This document shows positions 32,578-40,597 of a DNA stretch of 64,000 nt, piece after piece. Under the pieces are notes generated by a model. The model was not told the DNA's origin. It saw only the letters and a list, made by a program, of their open reading frames with translations, and did not search any database. Every line of letters begins with the position of its first letter. Within the stretch, counting starts at the first letter, position 1. Source of the stretch: Streptomyces chartreusis (GTDB lineage Bacteria > Actinomycetota > Actinomycetes > Streptomycetales > Streptomycetaceae); NCBI RefSeq assembly GCF_008704715.1, contig NZ_CP023689.1, forward strand, positions 4,774,001 through 4,838,000, given 5' to 3'. The translations under genes were made by a program, and so were the position numbers.

Positions 32578-33516
32578 GTGGCATCCAGTCCCCGTTCCCG
32601 TCCCCATCGCCGGTCCCCGGACAAGCGGCGCACGGCCGCCGTCTGCGCCGCCGTCGTGGCGGCCGTCGCCGTGGCCGTGTCCCTGGTCGTGGCCCTGCGC
32701 CCCGACGGTGGGACCGAGGCGGTCGCGTCGACGGCCGCGCCGGCCGCCGCCACCGCCCGCTCGGCCACCCCACACTCGACACCCGCCCGGAAGCCGAAGC
32801 CGACGCCCGAGCCGACGTCCACACCGAAGAAGCCGGCGCCGAAGCCCACCGAGGCGTCCCCCACCGCCACCCCTCGACCCGCCCCGGCCTCCGCCCCGTT
32901 GGCGGGACGGATACGCCCCGGCGTCGACCACAAGGGAACCGCAACCTTCTACGACACCGGAGACGGCGACGGCGCCTGCCTGTTCGGCCCGACCGACGAC
33001 GTCATGACCGCGGCGATGAACACCACGGACTACGAGACCTCCAAGGCCTGCGGGGCGTACGTCCAGGTCCGTGCGGCGAGCGGCGCCACCGTCACGGTCC
33101 GGATCACCAACGAGTGCCCCCTGCCCTGCGCCCCCGGCCAACTCGACCTCAGCGCCCAGGCGTTCGCCACGCTGGCCGCGCCCGTCACGGGACAGATCCC
33201 GATCACCTGGCGGCTGCTGAGCCCGGCCGTCTCCGAGAAGATCTCGGTCCGCTACAAGACCGGCTCCAGCCGCTACTGGTGCGAGATCCAGGCGGTGGGC
33301 CACCGGAACCCCCTGGCCCGCCTGGAGGTGCGGACGGCCGGCGGCTGGCAGCGGCTGACGCGCACCGAGTACAACTACTTCCTGTCCGAGCAGGGCGCGG
33401 GCTGCGGGGCGGCGATCCGGCTCACGGACATCTACGGCGAGACGCTGACGGTCGACGGGCTCGCGATACGTCCCGACGTGGCGCAGCCGACCGGGCTCCA
33501 GTTCGCGGCGCACTGA
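32578..33516 (+). CDS. Bacterial expansin-like protein (EXLX family), membrane-anchored or secreted
   Basis: This 312-residue protein has a basic N-terminus and one hydrophobic helix at about 22-42, a signal anchor or signal peptide. A Lys/Pro/Thr spacer (60-105) follows. The expansin pair then comes: a six-strand double-psi barrel (GTATFYDTGDGDGACLFG near 118, then CGAYVQVRAASG and VRITNECPLPCAPGQLDLS) and a C-terminal Ig-like CBM63-type domain (ISVRYKTGSSRYWCEIQAVGHRNPLARLEV). The NEC...LDLS stretch carries the catalytic-like Asp. Expansins loosen cellulose or peptidoglycan networks without hydrolysis. GTG 32578 follows TAAGGA. Confidence 0.87.
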   Translation: MASSPRSRPHRRSPDKRRTAAVCAAVVAAVAVAVSLVVALRPDGGTEAVASTAAPAAATARSATPHSTPARKPKPTPEPTSTPKKPAPKPTEASPTATPRPAPASAPLAGRIRPGVDHKGTATFYDTGDGDGACLFGPTDDVMTAAMNTTDYETSKACGAYVQVRAASGATVTVRITNECPLPCAPGQLDLSAQAFATLAAPVTGQIPITWRLLSPAVSEKISVRYKTGSSRYWCEIQAVGHRNPLARLEVRTAGGWQRLTRTEYNYFLSEQGAGCGAAIRLTDIYGETLTVDGLAIRPDVAQPTGLQFAAH

Positions 33517-33531
33517 CCCGCCGCCACCTGA

Positions 33532-34062
33532 CTACCCGGCGGACGGTGTCGCCTCGTCGCCGGTCCTGCGCGTCGGCTCCGTCGACGGCCGTGCCGTGGG
33601 GGTCGGCATCGCGTCCGGAGTCCGGGAACCCACAGCCTGTGGATCGCGGGTGGGCTCCGAGGTCGGTGTCCCGGGCCGCGCGGTCGGCGTCGGGGCCGCC
33701 GTCCTGCCCTGGGACGGGGTGCGGGCCGCGGACGCCGAGGGACTCGGGCTGGTGGGCGAGGGGGAGGGCACTGTCGTGCGGTCGCTCGTGGGCGGGGGTG
33801 CGAGCGGCGGCGCGGGGTTGACCGGCCCGTCCGGGCGGCCCGAGGTGAACGGCAGCGCGACCAGCAGCGCCACGGCGCAGGTCACGCCCACCCCGGTGGC
33901 CGTACGCAGCAGGCGTCGGCGGGACGCCTTGCGGCGGACGGTCTCGTAGTGGCCGGGGGGCGGGGCGAGGTGGTCCGCAGGCGGGCGGAGGATGACCGCG
34001 AGGGGGTCGTCGGGGGCGAACTCCGGGCCGTCCACGTCGTCCTCGTCAAAGCGTGTGGTCAA
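33532..34062 (-). CDS. Single-pass membrane protein with Pro/Ser/Thr tail, sigma partner
   Basis: This 176-residue protein starts at TTG 34062 behind AGGAG and overlaps the sigma gene by 17 bases. Its short acidic N-terminus (MTTRFDEDDVDGPEFAPDDPL) is followed by a basic stretch, a membrane helix at about 53-72 (GVGVTCAVALLVALPF) and a long Pro/Ser/Thr outer tail. The layout fits a membrane partner of the ECF sigma encoded just upstream, but no anti-sigma motif is seen. Confidence 0.7.
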   Translation of the reverse strand: MTTRFDEDDVDGPEFAPDDPLAVILRPPADHLAPPPGHYETVRRKASRRRLLRTATGVGVTCAVALLVALPFTSGRPDGPVNPAPPLAPPPTSDRTTVPSPSPTSPSPSASAARTPSQGRTAAPTPTARPGTPTSEPTRDPQAVGSRTPDAMPTPTARPSTEPTRRTGDEATPSAG

Positions 34063-34540
34063 GGCTTCTCCTCAGGTGGACGCGGAGCAGTTCACGGGCC
34101 GCGTGCAGGTCGGCCTTGACGGTCCCTTCCTTGCGTCCGGTCAGCACGGACACCTCCCGGATCGGCATGTCAGCGTAGTAGTGGAGGAGGATCGGGGTGC
34201 GGAGCCGTTCGGGGAGGGACTGGACCAGCAGGCGCACCGAAGGGTCCGCCTGTTCCGCGTGCGCGTTGTTGACGGCCGCCTCCGTCGTGGCTCGCCGCAT
34301 CGCCCGGCGCTCGCGCTCCAGTTTGCGCCAGTGGTCCCGGACCAGGTTCGCGGCGGTGACGTAGAGGAAGCCGCGCGGTTCCTCCACCCGGTTCCAGCGG
34401 GCCCACAGCCTGGTGAAGGCCTCGGAGGCGATCTCGTGCGCCGTCTCGTCGTCGTCGACGAGACGGCGGCACCAGCCCGCCAGGCGCGGGTACAGGGCAG
34501 CGAACAGCTCGGACGCTGCCCTGTCTCGGGACCGTTTCAA
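34046..34540 (-). CDS. ECF RNA polymerase sigma factor
   Basis: The protein of about 164 residues has region 2 (ASELFAALYPRLAGWCRRLVDDDETAHEIASEAFTRLWARWNRV) and region 4 (LVQSLPERLRTPILLHYYADMPIREVSVLTGRKEGTVKADLHAARELL). The start is unsettled. TTG 34540 has GGAG close by. TTG 34675 would overlap the sortase stop as TTGA, but its extra 45 codons have only about 71% GC in third positions, which argues against coding. It follows a sortase F and wall-substrate pair and overlaps a membrane protein gene, which suggests control of envelope genes. Confidence 0.83.
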   Translation of the reverse strand: MKRSRDRAASELFAALYPRLAGWCRRLVDDDETAHEIASEAFTRLWARWNRVEEPRGFLYVTAANLVRDHWRKLERERRAMRRATTEAAVNNAHAEQADPSVRLLVQSLPERLRTPILLHYYADMPIREVSVLTGRKEGTVKADLHAARELLRVHLRRSLDHTL

Positions 34541-34671
34541 CGCACTCCATGATCGGGACGGCGGATCGGCATTCGTGGGCCCGGCTCCGGCGGGCTCATG
34601 AGGGAGGATGCCGGGCCGTCGGCTCGCGTTCCCACGGCCGCCCGGCCCGGCTCCGGATCCCTCTTCCTCGG

Positions 34672-35307
34672 TCAAGGGGTTGCCGGGCTCAGCGACGCGA
34701 ACACGATCACGTTGTCGCGGTACTCCTGGCCCTCGCGCGGGCCCCCACAGGTGATCAGACGCAGCTCCGGGCGGTCGACGTCGCCGTAGACCTGGTCCGC
34801 CGGGAAGTCGGCCTTGGCCACCGTCCGTACGGCGCCGACCGTGAACTCCGCCGAGGAGCCGTCCTGCCTGCGCGCCACGATCCGGTCGCCCCGCCGCAGT
34901 TCCCCCAGGCGGCGGAAGACACCGTCGCCGTAGGCACCGACCGTGACATGGCCGAGGATCACCGACGGGCCGACCTCGCCCGGCGTCGGCGAGTGCCGGT
35001 ACCAGCCGGCCCGGTCGTCGGCGGTGATCGGCGGCACCTCGACGGTGCCGTCCCGTGCCAGGCCGAGCCCCATGACGGGGGTGTCGACGCCGATCGCCGG
35101 GATCCGCAGCCGGACCGGCACCGAACGGCCCAGCGCTCTGGCCGAGTTCGCCGACGCCGAGGAGCCGGAGGACGAGCCGTCGCCCGTCTCCTGGTGCCCC
35201 CTCGGCCTTCTGGCGCTCGCGTCCTGCTCGGTGGCCTGTCCGGCGCAGCCCACCAGCAGCGACGCCATCGCCGCCGTGGTGAACGCCCGCCTGGAGAGCC
35301 CCGTCAT
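34672..35307 (-). CDS. Class F sortase
   Basis: This 211-residue protein has a twin-arginine-like N-terminus ending in a lipobox (SRRAFTTAAMASLLVGC), so it may be a lipoprotein. The sortase core starts near residue 60 (VRLRIPAIGVDTPV). The catalytic His lies in SVILGHVTVG, the Cys in ELRLITCGG and the Arg near REGQEYRDN. Class F sortases are typical of actinomycetes. It joins proteins to the wall or to each other. The upstream gene encodes a probable substrate, coupled to it by an ATGA overlap. Confidence 0.9.
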   Translation of the reverse strand: MTGLSRRAFTTAAMASLLVGCAGQATEQDASARRPRGHQETGDGSSSGSSASANSARALGRSVPVRLRIPAIGVDTPVMGLGLARDGTVEVPPITADDRAGWYRHSPTPGEVGPSVILGHVTVGAYGDGVFRRLGELRRGDRIVARRQDGSSAEFTVGAVRTVAKADFPADQVYGDVDRPELRLITCGGPREGQEYRDNVIVFASLSPATP

Positions 35308-35702
35308 GCGCCGGTCGCCCTCCGACGCCGTACGACGAACGTGGTCGCGCCGCCGGCCAGCAGCAGGGCGGCCGCGCCACCGCCGATCAGCCCGCCCTTG
35401 TCGCTCCCGGTGCCCGAGGTCGGCGTCACGCCGGTGTCGGGCGCCCCGGACGGCCGGACGGAGACCTGGCCGCTGCCCGGCGCCGGGGTCGGAGCGGCGG
35501 ACGGCGCGCGGGTCGGCTCGGCCGACGGCGCCGAGGGGACGGGGGAGGGGTGCCGGGTCGGCTCGGTGGTGGGGGCCGGCGAGGCGGCCGAGGGCCGGGT
35601 CGGGACGGGGCTCGGGGTGGCCGAGTCGGCGAACGCGGGGGTGGCGGCGGCCAGGAGGGCCGTGCAGGTCAGTGCCAGGGCGCTGAACGTGGTGCGGCGC
35701 AT
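35304..35702 (-). CDS. Secreted sortase substrate with PDTG sorting signal
   Basis: This 132-residue protein has a signal peptide (1-25, ending AFA), a Pro/Thr/Ser-rich middle, then APDTGVTPTSG. A hydrophobic segment (LIGGGAAALLLAGGATTFVV) and an RRRR tail follow. This is an LPXTG-type sorting signal with PDTG as its core. The sortase F gene starts four bases before this stop codon, so the pair is translated together. The protein is likely a wall-anchored stalk of unknown function. Confidence 0.8.
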   Translation of the reverse strand: MRRTTFSALALTCTALLAAATPAFADSATPSPVPTRPSAASPAPTTEPTRHPSPVPSAPSAEPTRAPSAAPTPAPGSGQVSVRPSGAPDTGVTPTSGTGSDKGGLIGGGAAALLLAGGATTFVVRRRRATGA

Positions 35703-35843
35703 GGACTCGCTCTCTTTCGTCGGTCCGCCGGTACTGCCGTGTCCGGCGGGCTGGGTGACGGGTCGAGCGGAGAGACGAGGCAGCGGCGGGACGGGTTGTA
35801 AAGAGATGGCAAAGTCGTCGTACGGCCGTCTGCCGGAGGTCCG

Positions 35844-35874
35844 TTGAGTCGCTCGCGCGCGGTCTACGTACGAT
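35844..35874 (+). promoter_or_regulatory. Promoter for the DUF6153 gene, probably leaderless
   Basis: TTGAGT (35844-35849) and TACGAT (35869-35874) stand 19 bases apart. The GTG start at 35881 is six bases after the -10, which fits a leaderless transcript starting at the codon. Confidence 0.45.
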
Positions 35875-35880
35875 GAGGGC

Positions 35881-36303
35881 GTGACAGCCCGTGCACAGCA
35901 TCACCGTGCGCTGCGGCTCCCGATCCCGGGACCGTGGCGCATGCTTCTGCTGCTCGGGCTGCTCGCCGGGCTGTTCGGCATGCACGGACTCGGGCCCGGC
36001 GGCATGGTCGCGTCGCACTCCGCGGCGGGGCACGGGCACGCCCGCGCCATGAGCGGCCATCCGACGGCCATGACCGACGAGGCCGTCTGCCACGGCGGCG
36101 GCACGAGCGGCGGCCACGCCCAGCACGCCGACGCGACCTGCGCCTCCGGCGCCGTCGGCACCGGTCCCGCGCTCCCGGCCCTGGTGCCCGACCCGGCCGG
36201 CACCGGCGTCACGGGCGACCCCGCCCGCCGCTCCCCGGCCGCCGTGCCGGACGGCGATCGCGCGCCTCCCTCACTGGCCGAACTGCAGATCCTGCGGACC
36301 TAG
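35881..36303 (+). CDS. DUF6153 family His-rich membrane or secreted protein
   Basis: This 140-residue protein has a hydrophobic helix at about 20-37 (MLLLLGLLAGLFGMHGL) and then a His/Cys/Met-rich stretch (SHSAAGHGHARAMSGHPTAM, then VCHGGGTSGGHAQHADATC). It ends in a Pro/Ala-rich tail. The family is found in actinomycetes next to DUF305 proteins, as here, and the His/Met/Cys content points to metal binding, probably copper. No metal-transport gene is in view. Confidence 0.78.
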   Translation: MTARAQHHRALRLPIPGPWRMLLLLGLLAGLFGMHGLGPGGMVASHSAAGHGHARAMSGHPTAMTDEAVCHGGGTSGGHAQHADATCASGAVGTGPALPALVPDPAGTGVTGDPARRSPAAVPDGDRAPPSLAELQILRT

Positions 36304-36411
36304 GACAAGGCCGAGCCGTCCCCCGTCACGACCGGGCGTACGGCGCTCAGCCATGTCCGTGCCACGCCCCGCGAGGGCGCGGCAGCTCACGTACCCGCAG
36401 GAGTTCCCAGC

Positions 36412-37044
36412 ATGAACAGCACGCGTACCTTCGTCCGCCGGACCGCCCTGGCCGCCACGGCCGTCACCGCCGCCCTCGTCCTCGCCGCGTGCGGCGGAGA
36501 CGGCGGCGACTCGGACGCGGCCGCCGAGGCGTCCTCCTCGTCCTCCGCGAGCGCCGGCGCGCACAACGCGCAGGACGTCACCTTCGCGCAGGGCATGATC
36601 CCGCACCACCAGCAGGCGTTGCAGATGGCCGAGATGGCCGCCGACCGCGCCTCGTCCACCCAGGTCAAGGACCTCGCCGAGCGGATCCGCAAGGCCCAGG
36701 ACCCGGAGATCGAGACCATGTCCGGCTGGCTGAAGACCTGGGGTGAGGACGTGCCGTCGGCCGCGCCCGGCATGGGCCACTCCGGTCACTCCGGCGGCTC
36801 GGGGATGGCCGGGATGATGGACGCGAAGGACATGGACGAGCTCATGAAGGCGTCGGGCAAGGCCTTCGACACCCTGTTCCTCACCCTCATGGTCGAACAC
36901 CACGAGGGCGCCGTGGAGATGGCCGAGAGCGAGAGGGCCGAGGGCCGCTACGCCCCGGCGACCGAGCTCGCGGACGCCGTGGTCACCGCCCAGACCGCCG
37001 AGATCAAGGAGATGAACAAGCTGCTCGGCAAGACCGCCGGCTGA
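36412..37044 (+). CDS. DUF305 lipoprotein, probable copper handling
   Basis: This 210-residue protein has a lipoprotein signal (MNSTRTFVRRTALAATAVTAALVLAACGGDG, lipobox LAAC) and a Ser-rich linker. The DUF305 ferritin-like helical domain has NAQDVTFAQGMIPHHQQALQMAEMA and FLTLMVEHHEGAVEMAE. The paired HH motifs and Met-rich GMGHSGHSGGSGMAGMM stretch suggest metal binding on the outer face of the membrane. ATG 36412 follows AGGAG. It is 108 bases after the DUF6153 gene and probably in one transcript. Confidence 0.88.
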   Translation: MNSTRTFVRRTALAATAVTAALVLAACGGDGGDSDAAAEASSSSSASAGAHNAQDVTFAQGMIPHHQQALQMAEMAADRASSTQVKDLAERIRKAQDPEIETMSGWLKTWGEDVPSAAPGMGHSGHSGGSGMAGMMDAKDMDELMKASGKAFDTLFLTLMVEHHEGAVEMAESERAEGRYAPATELADAVVTAQTAEIKEMNKLLGKTAG

Positions 37045-37055
37045 CACCCCGGCGA

Positions 37056-37087
37056 GCGGCGGCCCTCTCCCGTCCCCGGGCCGCCGC
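37056..37087 (+). terminator. Hairpin terminator after the DUF305 gene
   Basis: GCGGCGGCCC (37056-37065) and GGGCCGCCGC (37078-37087) are perfect 10-bp arms around a 12-base loop, starting 12 bases after the stop codon. Confidence 0.75.
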
Positions 37088-37330
37088 CCGCCGCCCCCTT
37101 CATTGCAGCCCCGACAACCTCCGGTACGACTGCCCCGGCCCCGCCCTGCCCACGATCACCGCGCACGCCGGACGCGCCGCGCAGTCCGCGGCGGGGCGGG
37201 GCGGGGTGCCGCGGGGTGTCCATGGTCGGGCGGGGGCGGCGGCGCGTGCGGCGGCCGATCGTCGTTCGCGGTGCCTCTTTGACAGCCGCGGAGGTTTCGG
37301 TGCCCGGCGGTGCGGAGGATCGTTGCGGGT

Positions 37331-38158
37331 ATGACAGAGCAGCGCTTCGACGTGTGGTCGTCGGGAGCCGCCTACGAGCGGTACATGGGCCGGTGGTCCC
37401 GGGCCGTCGCACGCCGGTTCCTGGCCTGGCTCGACCGCCCGGCCGGTCTGCGCTGGCTGGACGTGGGCTGCGGCACGGGTGCGCTGTCGGCACTGGTGAC
37501 GGAGCTGCACGACCCGGACCGGGTGCTGGGCTGCGACCGCTCCGAGGCCTTCGTGGCCACGGCCGCCGCCGCGCCGGTCCGCGCGGCCGGCTTCGTCGTG
37601 GGGGACGCCATGGCGCTGCCCGTCCGCGACGGCGTGTTCGACGTGGCGGTCAGCGGCCTGACCCTGAACTTCCTGCCCGAACCGGCCGCCGCCGTAGGGG
37701 AGTTGACGCGAGCCGTGCGCCCCGGCGGGCAGGTCGCGGCGTACGTCTGGGACTACGGCGAGGGCATGGGCTTCCTGCACGCCTTCTGGACGGCGGCCAC
37801 CGCGACCGACCCGGCCGCCGCCGCGCTGGACGAGGCCCGCCGCTTCCCCGGCTGCGGCCCGGAGGCTCTCCACAGGCTGTGGACCGACGCGGGACTCGCC
37901 GACGTCTCGACGACCCCGGTCGAGGTGCCGACGCTCTTCGCGGACTTCGCCGACCTGTGGGACCCCTTCCGCACCGGCCAGGGCCCCGCCCCGGGCTACG
38001 TCGCCACCCTCGCGCCGGCCGCCCGCGACCGCCTGCGCGACGCCCTGCACGCGCGGGTGCCGATCGCGCCGGACGGTTCCGTCCCGCTCACGGCACGGGC
38101 CTGGGCGGTGCGGGGCGTACGGCCCCCGCGGAATCAACCGCCGTCGCGACCGGGTTGA
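37331..38158 (+). CDS. Class I SAM-dependent methyltransferase
   Basis: This 275-residue enzyme has the glycine loop LRWLDVGCGTGALSALV near residue 39, an acidic strand end VLGCDRSEAFV, and FVVGDAMALPVRDGVFDVAVSGLTLNFLPEP, as in small-molecule methyltransferases of the UbiE type. ATG 37331 is chosen as the start; GTG 37310 would add seven residues and puts the GGAGG inside the gene. The substrate is unknown. The next gene, for a VOC protein, follows 30 bases later and may share its transcript. The 286 bases before it contain only the terminator at 37056. Confidence 0.87.
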   Translation: MTEQRFDVWSSGAAYERYMGRWSRAVARRFLAWLDRPAGLRWLDVGCGTGALSALVTELHDPDRVLGCDRSEAFVATAAAAPVRAAGFVVGDAMALPVRDGVFDVAVSGLTLNFLPEPAAAVGELTRAVRPGGQVAAYVWDYGEGMGFLHAFWTAATATDPAAAALDEARRFPGCGPEALHRLWTDAGLADVSTTPVEVPTLFADFADLWDPFRTGQGPAPGYVATLAPAARDRLRDALHARVPIAPDGSVPLTARAWAVRGVRPPRNQPPSRPG

Positions 38159-38188
38159 CCGAGGACGACCGTCGAAGAGGAGCCGCTC

Positions 38189-38638
38189 ATGTCCGAGTCC
38201 GCAAGCCCGGCCGAACGCCCCGCCCGCGTCCACGAGCTCCGTCTGGTGGTCACGGCCGCCGACTACGACGAGGCGCTGCGTTTCTACCGGGACGAGCTCG
38301 GGCTCCCGGAGCGTGCCGCGTTCTCCTCGCCCGACGGCAGGGTGACCATCCTGGACGCGGGCCGGGCGACCCTGGAGCTGACCGACCCGAACCACGCCGG
38401 CTTCATCGACGAGGTGGAGGTCGGCCGCCGCGTCGCCGGGCACATCAGGGTCGCCTTCCAGGTGGACGACTCCGCGGCCGCCACCGCGAGACTGGCGGCG
38501 GCCGGGGCCGAGGTCCTGGCGGAGCCGACCCGTACGCCGTGGAACTCCCTCAATTCGCGCCTCGAAGCGCCGGGGGCCCTTCAGCTGACGCTGTTCACGG
38601 ATCTGGGGGACGAGGAGGAGTGGGAGGAACGCGCGTAG
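38189..38638 (+). CDS. VOC family protein (glyoxalase/bleomycin-resistance fold)
   Basis: This 149-residue protein has the paired beta-alpha-beta-beta-beta units of the VOC fold: HELRLVVTAADYDEALRFYRDELGLPERAAF and then HIRVAFQVDDSAAATARLAAAGAEVL. The family binds a metal or small ligand, and members include dioxygenases, glyoxalases and drug-binding proteins. The specific role is unknown. ATG 38189 lies behind GAGGAG. Confidence 0.87.
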   Translation: MSESASPAERPARVHELRLVVTAADYDEALRFYRDELGLPERAAFSSPDGRVTILDAGRATLELTDPNHAGFIDEVEVGRRVAGHIRVAFQVDDSAAATARLAAAGAEVLAEPTRTPWNSLNSRLEAPGALQLTLFTDLGDEEEWEERA

Positions 38639-38694
38639 ACCCGCCGGGGCGCGGAACCGTCCGTTCCTCCGGGAGCTTATTCGACCGTTTCGGT

Positions 38695-38700
38695 GATAAT
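38695..38700 (+). promoter_or_regulatory. -10 element for the DUF6479 gene
   Basis: GATAAT with an upstream GGT (extended -10 form) ends seven bases before ATG 38707. This places the likely transcript start at or next to the start codon, so the mRNA may be leaderless. Confidence 0.4.
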
Positions 38701-38706
38701 TGGGGC

Positions 38707-39075
38707 ATGAGTACGGCGACGTTTGAACTCGCGGCCACGTCGAGCGAAGTACTCAACGTGATCGCCGCCTTCGTTGGTGGAATGGTCATCGCCGGCGCAC
38801 TGGTCTGGGCGGTGCAGTTCGGCATGCGGGTCCGTGACAGGGAGCTGCCACGGCCCACTCCGGATGAACAGACGCACCTGCCCGACACCGGACCGGTCCA
38901 TGAGCTCCGGGAGGTGCGCGAACCCGACGAGGTCCCGCACGCGGAAGGCCGGGAACGCCTGCTTCCGCACGACCTGCACCATGCGGGCAGCAGACGGAGC
39001 GAGGACCAGAACCGCAAACGCTGGCTTCCCGGCAAGAGCGGTTCCTTCGGCGGCGGCGGAATAGGCCACGCCTGA
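38707..39075 (+). CDS. DUF6479 family small membrane protein
   Basis: This 122-residue protein has one membrane helix at about 14-37 (SEVLNVIAAFVGGMVIAGALVWAVQFG) and a charged cytoplasmic tail rich in Arg, Glu and His. The end has the WLPGKSGSFGGGGIGHA pattern common to DUF6479 members in Streptomyces. The function is unknown. It has no visible ribosome site, and the -10 element just before the start suggests leaderless translation. Confidence 0.82.
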   Translation: MSTATFELAATSSEVLNVIAAFVGGMVIAGALVWAVQFGMRVRDRELPRPTPDEQTHLPDTGPVHELREVREPDEVPHAEGRERLLPHDLHHAGSRRSEDQNRKRWLPGKSGSFGGGGIGHA

Positions 39076-39184
39076 GCCGCACCACCTGAGAGCCCGAGCT
39101 TTCCGGCAGGGCCGGAATTCGGGCGACGGAAGCCATGGCCCGATGCCACCCTGTCCGCATACGGACGGGGTGGCTGGGGGTTGA

Positions 39185-39373
39185 GTGAGCAGGCGACGTT
39201 TCGTGGCCAGGGGGGTGCCCGGCGGCTATCGCATCTGGGACAACCACGGCCGCCGTTTCTGGGGCGACCTCTACGAGCTGTGCCCCGACGACCTGCTGAC
39301 CGAGCTGAACGGCCGCAAGGACCCGGCCCGGGTCAGCGAGCTGCTGCGGCGTTACCGCGCTTTGAAGCGCTAG
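39185..39373 (+). CDS. Small basic protein, 62 residues, unknown
   Basis: This 62-residue basic protein (starts MSRRRFVARGVPGGYRIWDNHGRRFWGDLYELCPDD) begins at GTG 39185 behind GGGGG. It is soluble, with two Trp and one Cys, and a C-terminal helix LLTELNGRKDPARVSELLRRYRALKR. Its 3' end overlaps the convergent membrane gene by 41 bases. The codon bias supports a real gene, but I do not recognise the family. Confidence 0.7.
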   Translation: MSRRRFVARGVPGGYRIWDNHGRRFWGDLYELCPDDLLTELNGRKDPARVSELLRRYRALKR

Positions 39374-39926
39374 CCGCGTCCGAGTGGCGGGAGACGTCCG
39401 GGGCCAGGGCCAGGGCGAGGATCACGAAGAAGTCGATGCCCACCATGATCACGGACCAGACCGGGGTGTACGGCAGGAACAGGAAGTGGGCGACCATGCT
39501 CAGGGACGCCAGGAAGATGCCGGTGATCCGCGCCCACCAGGCTCCCTGGAGGATGCCGGCGCCGGCACCCAGGGCGAGAACGCCGAGGCCGAGCAGGATC
39601 CAGCCCCATGCCGTGAGGTTGGCCTTGAAGATGTAGTCGCCGATACGGGCGTACACGTCGTCCGCGGCGATGGCGGAGATGCCCTGGAGGATGGCCAGCA
39701 GCCCGTTCACCAGCATCAGCACACCGGCGAAGACGAGTCCGCCGGTGATCCAGTCGGAGGTGGGGGCGCCGCCGGACGCGGTGCCCGGTTCGGTGCCGGC
39801 CCCGGCGGACGGCCAGGTCGCCCGGGACGTACCCGATCCACCGGGCTCGCCGGCCGCCCGGGACCCCGGAGGGCCATGGGCGGCATCGCTGGCATGCGAC
39901 TGCGGCTGCGACTGCTGCTGGCTCAT
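39333..39926 (-). CDS. Four-helix membrane protein, DUF7144-like
   Basis: This 197-residue protein has a Gln/Ser/Gly-rich cytoplasmic N-terminus (1-55) and four membrane helices in the pattern WITGGLVFAGVLMLVNGLLAILQGI, LTAWGWILLGLGVLALGAGAGIL, WARITGIFLASLSMVAHFLFLPYTPVW, and SVIMVGIDFFVILALAL. It fits the DUF7144 family of small actinobacterial membrane proteins of unknown role. ATG 39926 starts it. The 3' end overlaps the small convergent gene. Confidence 0.82.
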   Translation of the reverse strand: MSQQQSQPQSHASDAAHGPPGSRAAGEPGGSGTSRATWPSAGAGTEPGTASGGAPTSDWITGGLVFAGVLMLVNGLLAILQGISAIAADDVYARIGDYIFKANLTAWGWILLGLGVLALGAGAGILQGAWWARITGIFLASLSMVAHFLFLPYTPVWSVIMVGIDFFVILALALAPDVSRHSDAASASKRGNAAAAR

Positions 39927-40102
39927 GGCTGCCGTACCCCACTTCTCGCGTGTTCCCGCGGTCGGGTTCCTGGGTCGGTACGACGATCGGCCGGACAGGG
40001 GGCGCCCACCACGGGGGAGACGCCGATCGGGTGACGCCCGGCGTGCGGTGGGGCCGGTGCGGATCTTCACTGGAGGGACCGGAACGCACCCTTGGAGCCC
40101 GC

Positions 40103-40561
40103 ATGCCCGCTCACCGCCCCCACCGGCGAACGACCACGACCCTCCTGGTGACCCTCGCCCTGGCCGTCACCGCCCTGACCTCCTGCTCGGACGACGAAAC
40201 GCCCACCTCGGTGGCCAGCAAGGCAGCGTCCGCCTTCGCCTCGGCGACGGCGGAGGCGGGCCGCCAGTTCGACGAGATCAAGGGCGGCATCGACGCGAAG
40301 GGCTCGGTGCAGGCGGGCGACATCACGACCGACTCCGACGGCCGCGCCTCGGTGGACGTCACGGTGGAGAACACGACCGACTCGACGAAGTCCTTCGCCG
40401 TCCAGATCGACTTCAAGGACGAGGACGGCAACCTCCTCGACGCGTCCGTGGTGACGGTGTCGGACGTCGCGGCGAACCAGTCCGGCAAGGGCACCGCCCG
40501 CAGCACCCGCGACCTGAGCGGGGACGTACGGGCGGAGGTGGAGCGGGCGGTGCGTTACTAG
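40103..40561 (+). CDS. FxLYD-domain lipoprotein
   Basis: This 152-residue protein has a lipoprotein signal (LLVTLALAVTALTSCSDDE) and a helical stalk (VASKAASAFASATAEAGRQFDEI). An FxLYD-like beta domain follows: VDVTVENTTDSTKSFAVQIDFKDEDGNLLDASVVTVSDVAANQSGKGTA. Such domains are small extracellular folds in actinobacterial envelope proteins. ATG 40103 lies seven bases behind TTGGAG. It is convergent with the methyltransferase at 40598. Confidence 0.85.
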   Translation: MPAHRPHRRTTTTLLVTLALAVTALTSCSDDETPTSVASKAASAFASATAEAGRQFDEIKGGIDAKGSVQAGDITTDSDGRASVDVTVENTTDSTKSFAVQIDFKDEDGNLLDASVVTVSDVAANQSGKGTARSTRDLSGDVRAEVERAVRY

Positions 40562-40597
40562 CCGGCGGCCCCGCCGTGCGGCTCGTCGCGCTCGTCG

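Noticed and set aside
34541..34675. N-terminal extension of the ECF sigma from TTG 34675
   Set aside because: Third-position GC drops to about 71% there and the residues do not look like sigma sequence, though the TTGA overlap with the sortase stop is tempting.
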